Shown: one piece after another, positions 15,892 through 22,835 of the stretch
Numbering within the stretch: the stretch's first letter is position 1
How the letters are laid out: each line of letters starts with the position of its first letter
Source: an uncultured Fibrobacter sp.
Lineage (GTDB): Bacteria; Fibrobacterota; Fibrobacteria; Fibrobacterales; Fibrobacteraceae
Direction: 5' to 3'
DNA: 30,957 nucleotides
NCBI GenBank assembly: GCA_937891805.1
Contig: CALATK010000302.1
Coordinates: forward strand, 1 to 30,957
The notes under the pieces: model-generated
Database searches by the model: none
What the model saw: only the letters and a program-made list of their open reading frames with translations
Told to the model about the DNA's origin: nothing
Position numbers and translations under genes: made by a program

Positions 15892-16497
15892 CTACATCTT
15901 CACGCTGTCTTTGGACACGTACTTCTTGATTTTCTTGTCGCCTACCCAGACCTTGCGGTGGCTCTGGATGTCGGTGAGTTCCAGGTCCACCTGGTAGTAG
16001 ATGACCTGCTCGCCGCCTTCCTGGTCCACGATGGAATTGAGCGTTCCGGTGAGCATCAGGTCGGCGCCGATTTCCTGGCCGGCGTCCTTGCGGGTCTCTT
16101 CGGTGGCGTTGCCGGCCTGGCTCGCCAGTTCGTTACGCAGTTCGGCGCGTTCTTCGGCGTTGGCCACAAAGTCGGCCTTGCCCGAATTGATGAGGGCGCG
16201 TTCCATGTCCTTCACAAAGGTTTCTACGTTGATGTGTTCGTGGCTCTTGTTGCGGATCTTGCCGATAACCACCGTCGGAACGATTCCGTTCTTCTGCTGG
16301 ATCATGGTCTGGTACCAGGGGCGGTTCAGGCAGTCGGTAATCATCTCGTCGGCCACCAGGCGGGAGTCGGTATCGTTCCAGGCGCCGGAAAGGTCGGTGA
16401 CGGAGTTTTCGTCGATACGGGTGACTTTCTTGCCACCGGAGCAGCCCATGAGGGCGGCGAGACTTGCGCAAAGGCAGAGTGTCAAAATCTTGGACAT
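15892..16497 (-). CDS. LpoB-like lipoprotein (penicillin-binding protein activator family)
   Basis: LpoB activates the peptidoglycan synthase PBP1b from the outer membrane in enterobacteria. The 201-residue product has a lipoprotein signal with lipidated Cys19 (LMGCSGG) and the family hallmark DLSGAWNDTDSRLVADEMI at about 35-53, then RPWYQTMIQQK, PTVVIGKIRNKSHEHINVETF and a C-terminal ADLMLTGTLNSIVDQ with a final beta strand VWVGDKKIKKYV. Length and order fit PF13036. The ATG follows AGGAG. It sits between a PEGA-domain gene and a COG3014-like gene, a grouping seen around LpoB in other phyla. Whether it activates a PBP here is inferred. Confidence 0.88.
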   Translation of the reverse strand: MSKILTLCLCASLAALMGCSGGKKVTRIDENSVTDLSGAWNDTDSRLVADEMITDCLNRPWYQTMIQQKNGIVPTVVIGKIRNKSHEHINVETFVKDMERALINSGKADFVANAEERAELRNELASQAGNATEETRKDAGQEIGADLMLTGTLNSIVDQEGGEQVIYYQVDLELTDIQSHRKVWVGDKKIKKYVSKDSVKM

Positions 16498-16566
16498 GGT
16501 TTTCTCCTGTTTTCAGGTTTAAAGTTTACAAAGGTCAATATAGCTAATTGATTTGCCAAATCGAAC

Positions 16567-16589
16567 AAAAAACCCCGGCCAGGCCGGGG
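16567..16589 (-). terminator. Intrinsic terminator downstream of the PEGA gene
   Basis: A GC-rich hairpin (16573-16579 with 16583-16589, loop of three) is followed on the minus strand by six T. It lies 113 bases after the PEGA-domain stop codon and 70 bases before the LpoB-like start, so the two genes may be separate transcripts. Confidence 0.8.
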
Positions 16590-16596
16590 AATCTGG

Positions 16597-16689
16597 ATTC
16601 CGTGTCATGGTTCGACAAACTCACCAACCAGGCACGGAATGATGCTGTTGAAAACGTCGCGGAACGACACTTGGACAGTCGCGGCGTTT
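16597..16689. repeat. Two further inverted repeats in the PEGA-LpoB spacer
   Basis: ATTCCGTG (16597-16604) pairs with CACGGAAT (16633-16640), and inside it TGGTT (16608-16612) pairs with AACCA (16626-16630). A second hairpin has 10-base arms at 16652-16661 and 16680-16689 with one G-U pair. With the terminator at 16567 they make a chain of three hairpins in one spacer, which looks like a composite interspersed element rather than ordinary gene-control DNA. The inner sequence TTCGACAAACTCACCAACC resembles motifs I know from intergenic repeats. Confidence 0.6.
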
Positions 16690-16701
16690 GCGTTGCGAGA
16701 A

Positions 16702-17241
16702 TTACCTCTTGTACTTCTTGCCCTTGGAAGCGTCCAGGGTTATTTCGGCGGTTTCTTCGCCACGGACGGTCACCAGTTCTTCGGCAGAGCGGCCGTTGCT
16801 GCATTCGGCGCGGACAACGTGGTCGCCGGCGTCGAGGCTCGTGATGGTGAGGGCGGCGCCATCGGTCTTGTCGGCGTTGTCGCCGTCAACGTAGATGAGG
16901 CACTTGCCGGGGATGGTGGTCACCTTGATGTTGCCCTTGGGAATCTTAGTACCGAAGTCGAACTTGTTGCGCTTGTCGTTGCCGGGCCAGATGTTCACGC
17001 GCTGGTTCACCAGCTCGAAACCCTGGTCGATGACCACCAGGGTCTGGCGGCCGGACTGGACGGACTGGTTTTCAATGGGGCTCTTGCCCAGAAGTTCGCC
17101 GCCCAGGTAAACGTCGCTGTTAGGCGGGTTGGTAATGATGGTCACGGTGGCAGCCTTGCCACGAGGAGGTGGATCGTCGTCGGCGACGGCGGAGGTGAAA
17201 AGGAATGCGACCATCAAGGCCAGAATGTACAGTTTCTTCAT
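16702..17241 (-). CDS. Exported PEGA-domain protein
   Basis: The 179-residue product has a signal peptide (cleavage likely after AVA, about residue 20) and two PEGA-type beta modules. The first (about 30-80) reads ATVTIITNPPNSDVYLGGELLGKSP in short pieces, close to the consensus in which a PPG-like turn precedes VYVDG and a GxTP motif. The second (about 105-155) is more divergent and contains IYVDGDN and LDAGDHVVRAE. PEGA domains are found on surface and S-layer associated proteins and in other envelope contexts. The ATG follows AGGAGT. It is upstream of the LpoB-like gene in the same direction, suggesting an envelope role; the ligand is unknown. Confidence 0.85.
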   Translation of the reverse strand: MKKLYILALMVAFLFTSAVADDDPPPRGKAATVTIITNPPNSDVYLGGELLGKSPIENQSVQSGRQTLVVIDQGFELVNQRVNIWPGNDKRNKFDFGTKIPKGNIKVTTIPGKCLIYVDGDNADKTDGAALTITSLDAGDHVVRAECSNGRSAEELVTVRGEETAEITLDASKGKKYKR

Positions 17242-17418
17242 GGATTACTCCTGTTTGTTTATATAAAACTCAGTTTTCTCTGTGAATATAAATTTTTTTA
17301 TGCCAGAAAAACAGAAAAATGCCAAAAAAGCCCGAAAAGGCATAGCAAACAGCCCCAAAAGTCATTGAGAATTACAATCAAGCGGCAATTGTCGCGGCTT
17401 TCGGTTTACGCTTTTTTC

Positions 17419-17453
17419 TGAACTCCGAATTCCGAACTCCGAATTCTGAATTT
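17419..17453 (+). repeat. Five-unit heptanucleotide array of a second type (array D)
   Basis: Five consecutive heptamers alternate TGAACTC/CGAATTC-type units and end TGAATTT. The array is flanked on both sides by TTTTTTC. It lies about 18 bases before the ATG of the ABC-class ATPase and shares the seven-base period, but not the sequence, of arrays A to C. Confidence 0.8.
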
Positions 17454-17470
17454 TTTCTACATTCTCACCC

Positions 17471-19162
17471 ATGAAAGCCCTCTACCAGAAAATCCGCGTC
17501 TTTGACGGAAAAAGCTACGGCCTGTACCGCTCCCTTGCCGACAAGGCCTGGGATTTCGGCGACTTTATGCTGGAGTTTCTGCATGTGCAGGGCGACCCCT
17601 TTGCGCCGGCATCGCGGATTCTGGTGACCGCCCCCCTGCAGACCCTCGGCTACGGCGGGGAGTGGAGCGGCTCCTTTGAGCGCCGCTTGGCCATTTCGGA
17701 CTATTTGCTCCGCAGACTCAGCAAGAACGTGGCGGAGCGGTTTCCCGAAAAGAACGCCGCCATCGAGATGGAAGTTCCCGGGCCGGAAATGCTGGTGCGA
17801 AACGCCCTCTGGGTGGATAACGGCATGCTCCGGGCAAGCCTCGCGGTGCGGCTCCCCGGCGAGGGCCGCAAGATCCAGGCGGAACTGGCGGCAGAAATTT
17901 TGACCATGACGCTCCCCGACCTGCTTTCGGCAAGTCTTTACTGCACTCCCGAAATTCTTGCGGGCGTGGAGGAAAGTTTCCAGGTGCTCGACACCCGTCG
18001 TGCCATTCTGGAGGAACTTCCCAAGCGCGGTCTTGTGGCCTTTGTGCCCGACGATGCGGGGCTTCCCAGGGAGTCGGGCCTTTCGGAGCAGCCGCTCTCG
18101 GGAGCGGTCCCCTTCAAGTCGCCCGAAGAGCTGGCGGTGACTTTCGACATCGGCGGCAAGAGCATTCGCGGCATGGGAATCCCGAAGGGCGTGACGGTCA
18201 TAACCGGCGGCGCCTACCACGGAAAGTCCACCCTGCCCGACGCCCTGGTCCGTTCCGTTTACCCACACGTTCCGGGCGACGGCCGCGAAGGAATCGCGGT
18301 GAAGGAATCGGCGTTCCGTGTGGGCATCGAAGACGGACGCTACGTGCGGGAGACGGACATTTCCGCCATGGTGCGGGACTTGCCCGGCGGCGTTTCCACC
18401 AAGAATTTCTCTACCGAAAAGGCTTCGGGCTCTACCAGCGAGGCGGCGAACCTGCTGGAGGCCATGGAGATGGGCTCTAAGACCTTCCTCATCGACGAGG
18501 ATTCGTCGGCGGTGAACTTCCTCATCCGCGACCGGCGCGTGCGGGCCCTGCTGGGCGACGACCGGGAGCCCCTGATTCCACTTACCGACCGTATCCGCAC
18601 CTTTGTGAATATGGGCTTCAGCTTCATTCTGGTGGCCGGTGCCTGCGGAGACTTTTTGAGCCTTGCGGACAACATCGTGGTGATGGCGGAATACAAAGCC
18701 GAATGCGGGAATTCGAAGGCGCGTGAGCTTTTCGGCGCCTGCGATATGGGTACGCAGGTCGAGCCTTCTGGAGGTGGTGCGACAGGCGCCGTTACGCTCC
18801 CTGTTCCTCGGTCCTTCGCCGAATTCGTGAAGCCTCTTTTGCCGAGGGTGCGTCCCGCTTCTGCCGTGGAGCGCCAGGTGAAGGTCAAGCTGAACGGCGA
18901 CAGCCTGCTTCAGGTGGGCCTGCTTACGGCCGACGTTTCCAAGTGCGGCCTTCTGGTGGACAAGTCCCAAAGGCTTGGCGCCGGATACCTGGCGCTGAAC
19001 CTGTGCCAGAATCCAGAAGATTCCGGCCTGCGGGAAATTGCAGATAAACTATGCGAAAAGATCCGCAACGTAGGGTTCCGCAATTTGCCCCAGGGCATGA
19101 GCCGCCCCATGAGCCTGCCCCGTGCCGTTGATGTAGCGGCGGTACTGCTCAGGATGCGGTGA
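17471..19162 (+). CDS. Predicted ABC-class ATPase (PF09818/COG3044 family)
   Basis: The 563-residue product matches the widespread but little-studied family of soluble ATPases related to ABC nucleotide-binding domains. It has the P loop GGAYHGKST (246-254), a family-typical YPHVPGDGRE segment shortly after it, FSTEKASGSTSEAAN that occupies the place of the ABC signature, and Walker B FLIDEDSSAVNFLIRD (339-354). The family includes Trypanosoma MRB1590, which is linked to mitochondrial RNA editing; its role in bacteria is unknown. There are no transmembrane helices and no neighbouring permease, so transport is unlikely. The ATG at 17471 has no clear Shine-Dalgarno sequence. A long open frame on the opposite strand (17465-18970) is a shadow of strong codon bias. 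Confidence 0.88.
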   Translation: MKALYQKIRVFDGKSYGLYRSLADKAWDFGDFMLEFLHVQGDPFAPASRILVTAPLQTLGYGGEWSGSFERRLAISDYLLRRLSKNVAERFPEKNAAIEMEVPGPEMLVRNALWVDNGMLRASLAVRLPGEGRKIQAELAAEILTMTLPDLLSASLYCTPEILAGVEESFQVLDTRRAILEELPKRGLVAFVPDDAGLPRESGLSEQPLSGAVPFKSPEELAVTFDIGGKSIRGMGIPKGVTVITGGAYHGKSTLPDALVRSVYPHVPGDGREGIAVKESAFRVGIEDGRYVRETDISAMVRDLPGGVSTKNFSTEKASGSTSEAANLLEAMEMGSKTFLIDEDSSAVNFLIRDRRVRALLGDDREPLIPLTDRIRTFVNMGFSFILVAGACGDFLSLADNIVVMAEYKAECGNSKARELFGACDMGTQVEPSGGGATGAVTLPVPRSFAEFVKPLLPRVRPASAVERQVKVKLNGDSLLQVGLLTADVSKCGLLVDKSQRLGAGYLALNLCQNPEDSGLREIADKLCEKIRNVGFRNLPQGMSRPMSLPRAVDVAAVLLRMR

Positions 19163-19244
19163 TTGTAATCTGCCTAATTATGTGTATCCGTTGTTGAAAA
19201 AGGCAACGGTTGTTTGCAAAATGAGAGGCACTTGGCTCACCCCC

Positions 19245-19273
19245 TTGTTTTTTGCATTCGAGTTTGATATATT
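19245..19273 (+). promoter_or_regulatory. Candidate promoter of the GNAT gene pair
   Basis: TTGTTT (19245-19250) is followed after exactly 17 bases by TATATT (19268-19273), a good sigma-70-type pair. Transcription would start near 19280, giving a leader of about 65 bases to the ATG at 19348. The leader holds a short hairpin at 19303-19315. Confidence 0.55.
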
Positions 19274-19302
19274 GTAAGTAGGACCCACTTGGAGGTGCCG
19301 CC

Positions 19303-19315
19303 CCGGCTTGGCCGG
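19303..19315 (+). other. Short GC-rich hairpin in the leader of the GNAT gene pair
   Basis: CCGGC (19303-19307) and GCCGG (19311-19315) form a stem with loop TTG. It lies downstream of a GGAGGT (19291-19296) that is too far from any start codon unless the hairpin is looped out, so it may influence initiation at 19324 or 19348. Confidence 0.4.
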
Positions 19316-19347
19316 ATTACCATATGGAAAAAAGCAAAAGAGGAACT

Positions 19348-19566
19348 ATGGCTCGCGAAATTCGAGAGACCCCTATTTTGTTCGGTGAGGATGGTCGCCG
19401 GTTTTTAGCCCGTATGGAAGAGCGGCGCACCGAATCTCCGGAAGCTCGTGCCCGTCGTCTGCGGGATTACGAGTTCATGAAAAAGGCTTACGAACTTGGT
19501 ATGCAAGAGAAGCGTGCCCGGGAAGCAGCCAACGGAGGTGTGGATCCATGGTTCAAGAAAGCATAG
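19348..19566 (+). CDS. Small protein preceding a GNAT gene; possible antitoxin of an uncharacterised family
   Basis: The 72-residue product (MAREIRETPILFGEDGRRF at its start) is charged and mostly helical, with many Arg, Glu and Lys, and shows no ribbon-helix-helix or helix-turn-helix motif that I can identify. I recall similar short proteins with an opening like EIKETPxLxGEDARRF placed before GNAT genes in gut Bacteroidetes and relatives. I chose the ATG at 19348 because it follows AGAGGA and matches that recalled beginning; an ATG at 19324 would add eight residues. The gene overlaps the GNAT gene by 19 bases. The order, overlap and small size fit an antitoxin, but no antitoxin activity is shown by the sequence itself. 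Confidence 0.75.
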   Translation: MAREIRETPILFGEDGRRFLARMEERRTESPEARARRLRDYEFMKKAYELGMQEKRAREAANGGVDPWFKKA

Positions 19567-20099
19567 AAAAATACAGGTTTATACGTTTAAATGAGAACAA
19601 CGTGGTTGAAAGCTTTGACTGCGGAGACCAGGACTTAAACGATTTCATTCTTAATAGGTCTACGGCCTACCAGAAGTACTTACTTTCCGTGAGCTATGCC
19701 TTTGCCAACCCAGACAACGGAAAAATTCTTGCCTATTGTAGCCTTGCAAACGACAAGGTGGCGGTAACAGATTTCAAGGACAAGACCGAATTCAACCGGT
19801 TCCGCAGACATCACGGTTTCCCAAATGCCAAGCGTTTGAAAAGTTACCCTGCGGTAAAACTTTGTCGTTTGGGAGTGGATACTTCCGCAAAGGGAAAACA
19901 AATCGGTACCAGGATTTTGAATTATATCAAATCCATGTACGCCATGGAAAACAAGGCCGGATGCCGATTCCTGACTGTGGATGCCTACCTAGGGGCGATT
20001 CCTTTCTACATCAAGAACGATTTCCAGTTCATGAATGCCGAAGACACGGACCCTCACACCCGCATGATGTATTTTGACCTGAAAGATATCGTGGACTAG
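19548..20099 (+). CDS. GNAT-family N-acetyltransferase, TacT/AtaT-like candidate toxin
   Basis: The 183-residue product has the layout of the GNAT subgroup that acetylates aminoacyl-tRNA in toxin-antitoxin systems: FDCGDQDLNDFI at about 23-34 (compare FxCGxxxLDxFL), the strand CRLGVD at 106-111, an acetyl-CoA loop AKGKQIGTRIL at 114-124 and AIPFYIKNDFQFM at 150-162, where Tyr154 lies at the position of the catalytic Tyr. The loop is slightly degenerate, with Gln where the first Gly of Gly-x-Gly is usual. The ATG at 19548 follows GGAGG at nine bases inside the small upstream gene. The pair could be a toxin-antitoxin module or an ordinary acetyltransferase operon. Confidence 0.85.
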   Translation: MVQESIEKYRFIRLNENNVVESFDCGDQDLNDFILNRSTAYQKYLLSVSYAFANPDNGKILAYCSLANDKVAVTDFKDKTEFNRFRRHHGFPNAKRLKSYPAVKLCRLGVDTSAKGKQIGTRILNYIKSMYAMENKAGCRFLTVDAYLGAIPFYIKNDFQFMNAEDTDPHTRMMYFDLKDIVD

Positions 20100-20118
20100 G
20101 TTCTGCGATTTTTCTCTA

Positions 20119-21276
20119 TTACGCCAGTTCCTTCGCCAGCTGCTTCAGGGCGGCCAAGGATTCCGCAGAAAGTGAACTCTTCACTGTCACCGTGGTTTCG
20201 CACAAGGTAACATTCTTGAGGGTGGACAGGATTTCGGTCATCTTTTTTGCGGCCATGGGGGCCCAGGTGCCGTTCTCCACGATTCCCACCTTGCGGTTGC
20301 TGTAGTTCTTTGCCTTCAGGTGATTCAAGAAATCTTCCATCACGGGGAAAAGCCCCGCGTCGTAGGTGGGTGCCATCACTACCATGCGGTCGTAGCGGAA
20401 GGCGTCTTCGATGACTTCGGCCATGTCGCTCCGGGCAAGGTCGGAGACTACGACCTTCGGCACTCCGGCACCTTCAAGCTCCTTCGCGAGAACCTGTGCC
20501 GCTTTGGCGGTGTGTCCGTAGATGGAGGCGTAGGCGACAAGCACGCCGGTGTCTTCGGGGGCGTAACTGCTCCAGGTGTTGTACTTACCGATGTAGTATT
20601 CCAGATTTTCTGCAAGAACGGGTCCGTGGAGCGGGCAGATGGTCTTGACGCCCAGGGGCGCTACCTTCTTGAGCACGGCCTGCACCTGGTTTCCGTACTT
20701 GCCTACGATGTTGAAGTAGTAACGTCTGGCTTCGCAGGCCCAGTCGTCGGGGTCGGCGTCGTAGATGCCGAACTTGCCGAAGGCGTCGGCGGAAAACAGC
20801 ACCTTTTCGGTCTGCTCAAAGCTGAATAGTACCTCGGGCCAGTGAACCATGGGAGCGCCGATGAACTGCAAGGTATGCTTGCCCAAGGCAAGAGTGTCGC
20901 CTTCCTTGACAGTAAGTTTTTTCACGTCAGCGGGGAGTTCCATGAACTGCGGGAGCAACGCAAACGCCTTGGCGCTTGCAACAAGAGTCGCATCGGGGTA
21001 GAGCGCCACGAACTGGGCGATTCCGCCGGCGTGGTCCGGTTCCAGGTGGTGGATAATCAGGTAGTCGGGTTTGCGCCCCGCAAGGGCCGCCTGCAGGCCC
21101 GCCATCCATTCCGTAACCTTGCGGCTATCTACCGTGTCGGTCACGGCAATCTTTTCGTCGTCGATTACAAAGGAGTTGTAGGCCATGCCCGCGGGCACCA
21201 CGTACTGCCCCTCGAAAAGGTCGATGTCGGTATCGTCTACGCCGATATACTTGATGGAATCGCTAAAGTTTTTCAT
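20119..21276 (-). CDS. Flavodiiron protein (A-type flavoprotein, O2 or NO reductase)
   Basis: Cytoplasmic enzyme that reduces oxygen to water or nitric oxide to N2O, protecting anaerobes. The 385-residue product has an N-terminal metallo-beta-lactamase-like domain with diiron ligands HLEPDH (His77, Glu79, Asp81, His82), His145 in MVHWPE, Asp164 in FSADAF and His217 in LHGP, then a flavodoxin domain from about 244 with the FMN loop YASIYGHT. No rubredoxin domain is fused. The ATG at 21274-21276 is preceded by AGAGG. It is convergent with the GNAT gene, 19 bases apart. A promoter with a perfect palindrome lies just upstream (21297-21329). Confidence 0.95.
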   Translation of the reverse strand: MKNFSDSIKYIGVDDTDIDLFEGQYVVPAGMAYNSFVIDDEKIAVTDTVDSRKVTEWMAGLQAALAGRKPDYLIIHHLEPDHAGGIAQFVALYPDATLVASAKAFALLPQFMELPADVKKLTVKEGDTLALGKHTLQFIGAPMVHWPEVLFSFEQTEKVLFSADAFGKFGIYDADPDDWACEARRYYFNIVGKYGNQVQAVLKKVAPLGVKTICPLHGPVLAENLEYYIGKYNTWSSYAPEDTGVLVAYASIYGHTAKAAQVLAKELEGAGVPKVVVSDLARSDMAEVIEDAFRYDRMVVMAPTYDAGLFPVMEDFLNHLKAKNYSNRKVGIVENGTWAPMAAKKMTEILSTLKNVTLCETTVTVKSSLSAESLAALKQLAKELA

Positions 21277-21296
21277 GAAAACCTCTTTTAAAGACA

Positions 21297-21326
21297 AATA
21301 TAGAATGCCGCAATTGTTTTGTACAA
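21297..21326 (-). promoter_or_regulatory. Candidate promoter of the flavodiiron gene
   Basis: On the minus strand TTGTAC (21321-21326) and TATATT (21297-21302) are separated by 18 bases; transcription would start near 21290, just upstream of the ribosome site. The -35 hexamer lies inside the palindrome at 21316-21329. Confidence 0.5.
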
Positions 21327-21329
21327 AAC
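21316..21329. promoter_or_regulatory. Perfect 14-base palindrome over the flavodiiron -35 region (operator candidate)
   Basis: GTTTTGTACAAAAC is identical to its reverse complement and overlaps the -35 box of the predicted flavodiiron promoter. The location suggests a repressor site, possibly redox- or NO-responsive; the binding protein cannot be named from the sequence. Confidence 0.5.
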
Positions 21330-21341
21330 GCCGCGGCCCTA

Positions 21342-22148
21342 TTAGTAGAAGTTCATATTGAACCAAGCCTTTTTGCCGTCATCATACACGTAGATTCCAC
21401 AGGCCAGCTTTGTGTATGCGGCGTTCCGCATGTTCAGGTAATGCCCGATGTAGGTGTAGTCTTCGTCTTTGTTGGGATCGCGTTCTCCGCTGGTCACCAG
21501 GGCCTTTTCGTCTTCCCACATCATCTTGATAAAAGACCGGACAGCGGACGAGGCATTATTTTTCCAGGTGGTGGAAAAACGCGGTCCTGTGTTTTGTGCA
21601 CCGATACCGCACATTCTTGAATTCGCATGGGCCTTGTCAACCTCCGCATCGGCCTTGGCCTGCTGCACGGTACACCATTGAACATCTTCGTCGGCAAGTT
21701 CCAGGGGAGCAACTCCTTCGGTGGCTCGGTATTCGTTGGCAAGTCTCAGGCATTCGTCTCTCCAGCCGTCGTCAATAAAGTCCTGCGCCTGCTCGTATTC
21801 CTGCAGTGGTGTCAGGGCGGATGCTGCAGATGACTCGGGGTCGGTCGTCTCGGCTGATTCGGGTGTTGTCCCGGAAGATTCAGATGCCGGTGTTTCCGAT
21901 GATTCCGTAGAAGTCGGTTCCGTCGATTCAGCGGACTCCGGCGACATCGTTTCCGAAGATTCTGGCAAGGCGAAGGACGAAGACGAATAATCTTCGTTGC
22001 CGTCGTTTCCCGGATCTGATAGACTCTCTCCGGTTTCAGTCTGGACCTGCGCCTGTCCTGCATCTGCAGGGCTGCTGGCGGAACTGTCGCAAGCAGCCAA
22101 GGCAAACGCAGCAAAGGCGATTGCAAAATAACCCAATCCCTTTTTCAT
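21342..22148 (-). CDS. CAP-domain lipoprotein with Ser/Glu/Thr-rich linker
   Basis: The 268-residue product has a lipoprotein signal (lipidated Cys20 in ALAAC), a long low-complexity linker of Ser, Glu, Thr and Pro (about 21-118) and a C-terminal CAP (SCP/PR1-like) domain from about 128. The domain shows WRDECLRLANEYRATEGV, AHANSRMCGIGAQN and GERDPNKDEDYTYIGHYLNMRNAAYTKLACG in short pieces, and ends WFNMNFY. The ATG follows AGAGGA. It is a close relative of the next gene upstream (22185-22721) and lies 36 bases after it, so the two are probably co-transcribed tandem duplicates. CAP proteins are extracellular; their bacterial role is mostly unknown. Confidence 0.86.
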   Translation of the reverse strand: MKKGLGYFAIAFAAFALAACDSSASSPADAGQAQVQTETGESLSDPGNDGNEDYSSSSFALPESSETMSPESAESTEPTSTESSETPASESSGTTPESAETTDPESSAASALTPLQEYEQAQDFIDDGWRDECLRLANEYRATEGVAPLELADEDVQWCTVQQAKADAEVDKAHANSRMCGIGAQNTGPRFSTTWKNNASSAVRSFIKMMWEDEKALVTSGERDPNKDEDYTYIGHYLNMRNAAYTKLACGIYVYDDGKKAWFNMNFY

Positions 22149-22184
22149 TTTTTCCTCTGTTCGCTGAGAAATGCCCAGTGAGAA

Positions 22185-22721
22185 TTAGTAGAAGTTGACG
22201 TTGAACCAGCCAGTAGTTCCGTCTTCGGATACCGCGATACCACAGGCCACCTTGGTGTAGTCACCCCGCATATTCTTGTAGTGTCCGATATAGGGGTAAT
22301 CTTCGTCCTTGTCCAAGTCCCGCTCCCCGCTTTCTACCAACTTCTTTTCGCCCCACATCATGTCCAAGTAGTACTTGGCCACGTCGGCGGCCTTGCGACC
22401 GTTGGCCATGGAGGCGTTGGGGCCGGAATTCTGGGCCCATTCGCCACAGGCCTTGAAATGGCCGTGGGCCTTGTTTTCTGCCAGGTCGTCGGCAGACTGC
22501 TCATCAGCGCATTTCTGTTTTTCTTCGTCGGCAAGGGCGACGGGTTTAAGATTTTCCGTGGCGCGGTACTCGTTGATAATCTCCAGGCACTGTTCGCGCC
22601 AGCCTGCTTCGTCCATGCCGGCGATGACAGGCGTGCCGGAGCTGGAATCATCGGAACAGCCCGTGAATAGGGCGGCAGCGCAGATGGCAGAGGTAATGCC
22701 GATTTTGTTGAACATATTCAT
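22185..22721 (-). CDS. CAP-domain lipoprotein, tandem paralogue without linker
   Basis: The 178-residue product has a lipoprotein signal (lipidated Cys22 in LFTGC) followed almost directly by a CAP domain from about 40. It shares with the downstream gene the segments EYRATE, the Gly/Ala-His-Gly region before C, GERDxxKDEDYxYIGHYxNMRxxYTKxACG and the final WFNVNFY. The ATG at 22719-22721 is supported by GGGAG five bases upstream; a longer open frame to 23210 is antisense to the RsbW gene and is not real. It lacks the long Ser-rich linker of its neighbour, so the two copies differ in how far the domain extends from the membrane. Confidence 0.88.
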   Translation of the reverse strand: MNMFNKIGITSAICAAALFTGCSDDSSSGTPVIAGMDEAGWREQCLEIINEYRATENLKPVALADEEKQKCADEQSADDLAENKAHGHFKACGEWAQNSGPNASMANGRKAADVAKYYLDMMWGEKKLVESGERDLDKDEDYPYIGHYKNMRGDYTKVACGIAVSEDGTTGWFNVNFY

Positions 22722-22796
22722 AAACACTCCCTTGAAATATTTAACATCAATGTAAATAAAAAAATGGTTCATGTGCGACTCTAGAAAAAATCGGAC

Positions 22797-22826
22797 TTGA
22801 CACCTAAGTCCTAATGAGTATATTTT
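22797..22826 (+). promoter_or_regulatory. Promoter of the RsbW-STAS operon
   Basis: A perfect TTGACA (22797-22802) is followed after 18 bases by TATTTT (22821-22826). Transcription would begin near 22833, only a few bases from the ATG at 22836, and no Shine-Dalgarno sequence is present. The mRNA would be nearly leaderless. Confidence 0.65.
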
Positions 22827-22835
22827 GCCATAATC

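Noticed and set aside
17465..18970. A 501-codon open frame on the minus strand opposite the ABC-class ATPase
   Set aside because: The plus-strand frame has clear ATPase motifs; the antisense frame has low-complexity His/Gln/Gly composition and no recognisable domain.
19188..19215. CCGTTG/CAACGG hairpin after the ABC-class ATPase gene
   Set aside because: Only six base pairs with a 10-base loop and a broken T-run; too weak to call a terminator.
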